Source of the DNA: an uncultured Rhodanobacteraceae bacterium
GTDB lineage: Bacteria; Pseudomonadota; Gammaproteobacteria; Xanthomonadales; Rhodanobacteraceae
Length of the DNA stretch: 10,861 nucleotides
Reading direction: 5' to 3'
NCBI GenBank assembly: GCA_937902695.1
Contig: CALFNI010000649.1
Coordinates: forward strand, 1 to 10,861
Under the pieces are notes generated by a model. That model did no database searches and had not been told where the DNA came from. It was given only the letters and a program-made list of their open reading frames with translations. Positions 5,271-10,861 of the stretch are shown here, piece by piece (within the stretch, counting starts at the first letter, position 1; the number at the start of each line of letters is the position of its first letter). A program made the translations under genes and the position numbers.

Positions 5271-6746
5271 GTGGCCATGGCCAAGGCAATTCTGCGTCGA
5301 CCTCTCGCAACGGCGCTCGTCGCAGCACTCGGCTGCGCGGCGTCCGCGTCATGGGCCACTGAACGCGCTAACGATGGGCCTATCGACATGTCCGCGATGG
5401 TCGAGCGGCTTCCCTATGTGCACGAGCGCCTGTCGCGTTCGGCGTCGCCGTCCCGCGATGTGAAGCACGTTGCGACGACGCACTACGTCGACACCTGTGC
5501 CGATGATGGCAGCCCCAATAGCCTGCGCTCGCTGATCGAGTTGTCGCTAGATGTGCACAGCGGGGACACGATTGATCTGACGCAGCTGCCGATGATGTGC
5601 AGCAAGATCACGCTATCAGATACTTTTCCTGATCCGGCGATTACGGTTGGCTTGGATACGCTGTATTTGCAGGGGCCGGGTGCGGATCAGCTGACGATTG
5701 ATGCGAATGGCGTCTCGAGTGTGTTTCGGCACTATGGAAGCGGCAAGTTGCAGGTCGAAGGACTTACGATCGCCAACGGGAATCACAAGACATCCGGACC
5801 TCCGCAAACGTTACCGCGTGGCGGGTGCATCTTTTCCACTGCGGACGTGGTGCTCATAGAGTCTGCCGTGACCAACTGCAAGGTCGAGTCGACAGCTGCG
5901 TACTATGCGCAAGGGGGTGGTATTTATTCGCGCAACTTGCGCATGTACTTCAGCTCTCTCACCGGAAATCGCGCCGTCGGATCGTCCTTAGGTGTCCAAG
6001 GCGGCGGCGCCATGGTGTCGCAGGACATCACAATTTCATACAGCGCCGTAAGCGCGAACGCTGCTTTGGCCGGTGCACCTTTTGTTAGTTGGGGAGGCGG
6101 CCTCTTCGTCGACGGTGCAGCAGCGATTCTCGGGTCAACGCTTTCCTCCAATGTGGCTGAGACAGCCGGTGGAATCCAGTTGGGATCTTCTGGCAGCGAG
6201 GCCTATTTCACGAACAGTACCGTGAGCGGAAACATTGGTACGGACGGTGTTGGCGGAGTCGACAGTGCGGAACACTTGGTCTTGATCAATAGCAGCGTCG
6301 TCTTCAATAGATCAAATGACCGGTTCGTCGGCGGCATTTTCGTGTGGTATTCGACGATCACGCTGCAAAGTAGCATCGTCGCTACAAATACTGGCAGTGA
6401 TATCAATGCTCCAGATATCTATCTTCACGGCACTGCCGTTGATCCTCAGAGCAAAAACAATTTGATTGTTGGAGCGACGTTTTCGTCATTGCCCGACACC
6501 ATTTCTGATTGCCCGCGCTTGGACCCGCTCATGGACAACGGCGGACCGACGCTGACACATTCGTTGAACCATGCAAGCCCGGCGATAGATCACGGCAACA
6601 ACGATACGTATCACCTCGATTCTGACCAACGGCAGGCTGCACGCGTGTCGGGCGCAAGCGCCGACATTGGGGCCGTCGAGCGGCGACCGTCCGATAAGGA
6701 CGAGCGGATATTTCTCGGCGGCTTCGACGCGAAGTGCGAGTGGTAA
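5244..6746 (+). CDS. Exported parallel beta-helix protein, choice-of-anchor Q type
   Basis: A 500-residue predicted secreted protein. The signal peptide has basic residues (RR 18-19), a hydrophobic core (about 20-33) and likely cleavage after ASWA (38). CADDGSPNSLRSLIEL (85-100) resembles the CSLREA-type repeat found at the start of such proteins. Gly-rich turns (GGCIFS 193-198, GGGIYS 224-229, GGGAMVS 253-259, GGGLFVD 284-290) alternate with short Ser/Thr/Val strands, as expected of a right-handed beta-helix. The end of the helix (SPAIDHGN 445-452 ... DQRQAARVSGASADIGAVE 461-479) is the choice-of-anchor Q signature. The tail RIFLGGFDAKCEW may be a surface-sorting or export tag. Start: ATG 5244 has AAGG five bases upstream; ATG 5277 gives a more usual signal peptide (MAKAILRRP) but has no clear RBS. 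GC is clearly lower than in neighbours (27 of 60 bases at 6361-6420, versus 45 of 60 at 3061-3120). Function is probably adhesion or surface display. Confidence 0.88.
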   Translation: MPGTSIPGHVAMAKAILRRPLATALVAALGCAASASWATERANDGPIDMSAMVERLPYVHERLSRSASPSRDVKHVATTHYVDTCADDGSPNSLRSLIELSLDVHSGDTIDLTQLPMMCSKITLSDTFPDPAITVGLDTLYLQGPGADQLTIDANGVSSVFRHYGSGKLQVEGLTIANGNHKTSGPPQTLPRGGCIFSTADVVLIESAVTNCKVESTAAYYAQGGGIYSRNLRMYFSSLTGNRAVGSSLGVQGGGAMVSQDITISYSAVSANAALAGAPFVSWGGGLFVDGAAAILGSTLSSNVAETAGGIQLGSSGSEAYFTNSTVSGNIGTDGVGGVDSAEHLVLINSSVVFNRSNDRFVGGIFVWYSTITLQSSIVATNTGSDINAPDIYLHGTAVDPQSKNNLIVGATFSSLPDTISDCPRLDPLMDNGGPTLTHSLNHASPAIDHGNNDTYHLDSDQRQAARVSGASADIGAVERRPSDKDERIFLGGFDAKCEW

Positions 6747-6758
6747 GTCGCACTCGGT

Positions 6759-7475
6759 CTAGGCGTGACGAAAGCCCGTATCTAGTTGTCTGAATTGACC
6801 AGCGGCAATCGCCGCAACTAAGTCGGCGACGGATCTGACAATCGCATCGCAGTCGATCTGATCGACTGGTAAGTCTTCCGTGTAGCCGTATCCGACGAGC
6901 ACGATCGGCATTCCGGCCGCGCGCGCCGCACGCGCGTCGTTAGACGAGTCACCGACCATCACGCACTCGTCCGGCGCGAAACCAAGCCGTGCGGCCGCAT
7001 GCAATAACGGCAGCGGATCAGGCTTCGTTTTCGGCAGCGCATCGCCGCCCTGCACGAACGTAAGATCGCGATCGAGGCCCGTGAGCGCAAGCAGCGCTTC
7101 GGAAAAGCTTTGCAGCTTGTTCGTCACGCAGCACATCGGAATCCCGAGTCGCTTCGCGTGATCGATGCCTTCGCGCACGCCGGGATAAAGCTTCGCCGAG
7201 CGGCCATTGTGCGCGGCGTAGTGTTCTAGAAACCGTTCGCGCGCCCGCGCGTGCTCGGATGCGTCCGAGCGGCCGTCGCGCTCGCGTGTCAGCACACGAT
7301 GCAGCAGCACGTCGACCCCGCGCCCGATCCAGCTTCGCACCTGCGCGTCGTCGACTGGCGGGCGTTCGAGCTCGCGCAATGTCGCGTCGACCGCGGCGGC
7401 GATGTCGGGCGCGGTGTCGACGAGCGTGCCGTCGAGATCGAAAATAATCGCGCGCACGCCGGCCAGGAATTGCAT
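6759..7475 (-). CDS. gph: Phosphoglycolate phosphatase (HAD superfamily)
   Basis: A 238-residue HAD hydrolase removing phosphate from 2-phosphoglycolate, formed by RuBisCO oxygenation or by repair of 3'-phosphoglycolate DNA ends. Motif I DLDGTLVDT (nucleophile Asp13, acid/base Asp15), a helical cap domain (about 25-95), motif II VTNK (117-120, Thr118), motif III KTKPDP (149-154) and motif IV GDSSND (175-180, Asp176 and Asp180) are all present. Length is close to the usual 220-230. It starts four bases after the fba stop, with a weak RBS, so the two are probably co-transcribed and translationally coupled. The last 25-30 codons are lower in GC than the rest of the gene, continuing the composition of the adjoining beta-helix gene. 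It ends 12 bases from that convergent gene. Other HAD substrates cannot be excluded. Confidence 0.92.
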   Translation of the reverse strand: MQFLAGVRAIIFDLDGTLVDTAPDIAAAVDATLRELERPPVDDAQVRSWIGRGVDVLLHRVLTRERDGRSDASEHARARERFLEHYAAHNGRSAKLYPGVREGIDHAKRLGIPMCCVTNKLQSFSEALLALTGLDRDLTFVQGGDALPKTKPDPLPLLHAAARLGFAPDECVMVGDSSNDARAARAAGMPIVLVGYGYTEDLPVDQIDCDAIVRSVADLVAAIAAGQFRQLDTGFRHA

Positions 7476-7479
7476 GCGC

Positions 7480-8526
7480 TCAGGCAGCCTTTGCGTATTG
7501 CGTCGCGATGCGGTCGAGCGCGATCGGGCGGATCGCCGACGCGCGGCCGGCGCTGCCGAACGCTTCGAAGCGCGCCTTGCAGACCTCGCGCGCGGCGACG
7601 ATCGATGCCTTGAAGAACTTGCGCGGATCGAACTCGCTGGCGTCCTTGGCGAGCGCGCGGCGGATCGCCGCGGTCATCGCGAGGCGGATGTCGGTATCGA
7701 TGTTGACCTTGCGCACGCCATGCCTGATGCCTTCGACGATCGCCTCGACCGGCACGCCGTAGGTCTCCTTGATGTCGCCGCCGAAATCGCGGATCACCTT
7801 GAGCCATTCCTGCGGCACCGAGGAGGATCCATGCATGACGAGGTGCGTCGACGGAATGCGTGCGTGGATCGCCTTGATGCGTTCGATGTCGAGGATATCG
7901 CCGGTCGGCGGCCGCGTGAACTTGTATGCGCCGTGCGAGGTGCCGATCGCGACGGCGAGCGCATCGACGCCGGTCTTCGCGACGAAATCGGCGGCTTCGG
8001 CGGGATCGGTGAGCAGTTGCGAATGATCGAGCGTGCCTTCGGCACCGACGCCATCTTCCTTGCCGGCGGTGCCGGTTTCGAGCGAGCCGAGGCAGCCGAG
8101 CTCGCCTTCGACGCTGACGCCGACCGCGTGCGCCATGTCGACGACGCGGCGCGTGACCATGACGTTGTACTCGTACGTCGACGGCGTCTTCATGTCTTCC
8201 TTCAGCGAGCCGTCCATCATGACGCTGGTGAATCCCGAGCGGATCGACGCCTGGCAGACGGCGGGGCTCGCGCCGTGATCCTGATGCAGGCACACGGGAA
8301 TGTTCGGCCATTGCTCGACGGCGGCGAGCACGAGATGGCGCAGGAACGGCTCGCCGGCATAGCTGCGCGCGCCGGCGGAGGCCTGCAGGATCACGGGGCT
8401 GTCGGCTTCGTCGGCGGCCTGCATGATCGCCTGGATCTGCTCCATGTTGTTGATGTTGAACGCGGGCAATCCGTACGAATGCTCGGCGGCGTGGTCGAGG
8501 AGTTGCTTGAGCGAGATGAGGGCCAT
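7480..8526 (-). CDS. fba: Class II fructose-bisphosphate aldolase
   Basis: A 348-residue zinc-dependent aldolase that cleaves fructose-1,6-bisphosphate to dihydroxyacetone phosphate and glyceraldehyde-3-phosphate, or joins them, and in the Calvin cycle can also make sedoheptulose-1,7-bisphosphate. Visible landmarks: the start [12 protein letters not shown] with [15 protein letters not shown] (81-85; catalytic Asp83, zinc ligand His84); GELGCLG (141-147); GTSHGAYK (195-202, ligand His198); [10 protein letters not shown] (232-241, ligand His232) and NIDTDIR (275-281, phosphate and substrate contacts). It resembles the longer CbbA-type class II aldolases rather than the E. coli FbaA type. GAGAG about nine bases before ATG is a modest RBS. 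It lies 153 nt downstream of tkt with a REP-like pair between, and four bases upstream of gph. Confidence 0.95.
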   Translation of the reverse strand: MALISLKQLLDHAAEHSYGLPAFNINNMEQIQAIMQAADEADSPVILQASAGARSYAGEPFLRHLVLAAVEQWPNIPVCLHQDHGASPAVCQASIRSGFTSVMMDGSLKEDMKTPSTYEYNVMVTRRVVDMAHAVGVSVEGELGCLGSLETGTAGKEDGVGAEGTLDHSQLLTDPAEAADFVAKTGVDALAVAIGTSHGAYKFTRPPTGDILDIERIKAIHARIPSTHLVMHGSSSVPQEWLKVIRDFGGDIKETYGVPVEAIVEGIRHGVRKVNIDTDIRLAMTAAIRRALAKDASEFDPRKFFKASIVAAREVCKARFEAFGSAGRASAIRPIALDRIATQYAKAA

Positions 8527-8556
8527 GGTCGTGGTCTCTCGTTAGCGAAGAGGGAT

Positions 8557-8665
8557 CCCTTCTCCCGCTTTGCGGGAGAAGGTGCCGGCAGGCGGATGAG
8601 GGCGCTTTTGTCGCGTCGAACCAGCGTGCCCTCACCCCGGCCCTCTCCCGCAAGCGGGAGAGGGG
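8557..8665. repeat. Composite of two inverted REP-like hairpins (REPIN/BIME-like) between tkt and fba
   Basis: Unit A (8557-8603) reads CCCTTCTCCCGC TTT GCGGGAGAAGG followed by ...GATGAGGGC. Unit B read on the minus strand (8664-8628) is CCCTCTCCCGC TT GCGGGAGAGGG followed by ...GGTGAGGGC. The two are diverged copies of one motif in opposite orientation around a 24-nt spacer (8604-8627). Each forms an 11-bp hairpin, and TGAGGGC (8597-8603) can also pair with GCCCTCA (8628-8634). The CCCTCTCCCGC...GCGGGAGAGGG motif is familiar as a dispersed intergenic repeat in GC-rich Proteobacteria (recollection, not searched). Such pairs are mobilised by RAYT transposases encoded elsewhere. Here it could also stabilise the upstream tkt mRNA or reduce read-through into fba. 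Confidence 0.85.
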
Positions 8666-8680
8666 AAAAGCGCGAAGGCG

Positions 8681-10737
<2,057 letters not shown>

Positions 10738-10741
<4 letters not shown>

Positions 10742-10861
10742 GCGACGGCCTCCAGGTGCATCTGCCGCGCGACCGCTTTCTGCTTGCGCTCGAGAATGCG
10801 CCAGATGAACGGCGTGAAGATGATCTCGATCGCGAGCTCCATCTTGCCGCCCGGCACGACG
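10738..10861 (-). CDS. C-terminal end of an unrecognised protein upstream of tkt (5' end outside the window)
   Basis: Only the last 40 residues are visible, ending at TGA (10740-10738) that overlaps the tkt ATG in an ATGA junction. They read [18 protein letters not shown] then a Trp and a basic helix [13 protein letters not shown]. The hydrophobic stretch [13 protein letters not shown] followed by the Lys/Arg-rich segment suggests an amphipathic or membrane-edge helix. The 4-base overlap and unbroken frame to the window edge make this a real gene, probably co-transcribed with tkt. I cannot name its family from this fragment. Confidence 0.7.

Noticed and set aside
5640..6746. Possible pectate lyase or other beta-helix enzyme
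   Set aside because: Gly-rich beta-helix turns and the choice-of-anchor Q ending are seen, but no polysaccharide lyase or glycosidase catalytic motif could be identified.
8557..8665. Hairpin pair as a classical intrinsic terminator for tkt
   Set aside because: Neither stem is followed by a U-run in the direction of tkt transcription; the paired inverted copies fit a REP composite better.
8557..8665. CRISPR array
   Set aside because: There are only two related units, in inverted rather than direct orientation, with no regular spacers and no cas genes nearby.

Overview
The window looks like a chromosomal segment of a GC-rich gammaproteobacterium, most likely in the Xanthomonadales/Lysobacterales (Rhodanobacteraceae-like). 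This is inferred from a full-length PlsB glycerol-3-phosphate acyltransferase (typical of Gammaproteobacteria), very GC-rich third codon positions, lipoproteins with short N-termini, and a secreted beta-helix protein with an IFxxGF-type tail. No sequence comparison could be run, so the placement is tentative.

Layout, left to right. (1) The 3' part of an e(P4)-type HAD acid phosphatase/5'-nucleotidase. (2) An AT-rich gene-free stretch (575-878) with a candidate promoter, a short C-rich transcript and a textbook intrinsic terminator, read here as a possible small RNA. (3) A lipoprotein of unknown function followed by plsB, which appears to have its own promoter and to be read from a leaderless mRNA. 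(4) A META-domain (HslJ-like) lipoprotein, convergent with a tiny YdcH/DUF465 gene. (5) A 500-residue exported parallel beta-helix protein (choice-of-anchor Q type) whose base composition is visibly lower in GC than its neighbours. (6) On the minus strand, a carbon-metabolism cluster reading leftward: the 3' end of an unrecognised gene, transketolase (tkt), a composite of two inverted REP-like hairpins, class II fructose-bisphosphate aldolase (fba), and phosphoglycolate phosphatase (gph).

Functionally, most of the window is ordinary housekeeping: phospholipid synthesis (plsB), cell-envelope lipoproteins, and sugar-phosphate interconversion (tkt, fba, gph). The tkt-fba-gph order resembles the cbbT-cbbA-cbbZ part of Calvin-cycle operons, but no RuBisCO or phosphoribulokinase is in the window, so glycolysis/pentose phosphate use is equally likely.

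I found no CRISPR array, prophage, defence system, tRNA or rRNA. The parts most worth a second look are the candidate sRNA locus (about 605-785), the REP-pair between tkt and fba (8557-8665), the leaderless plsB start, and the foreign-looking beta-helix gene with its alternative leader pairings.
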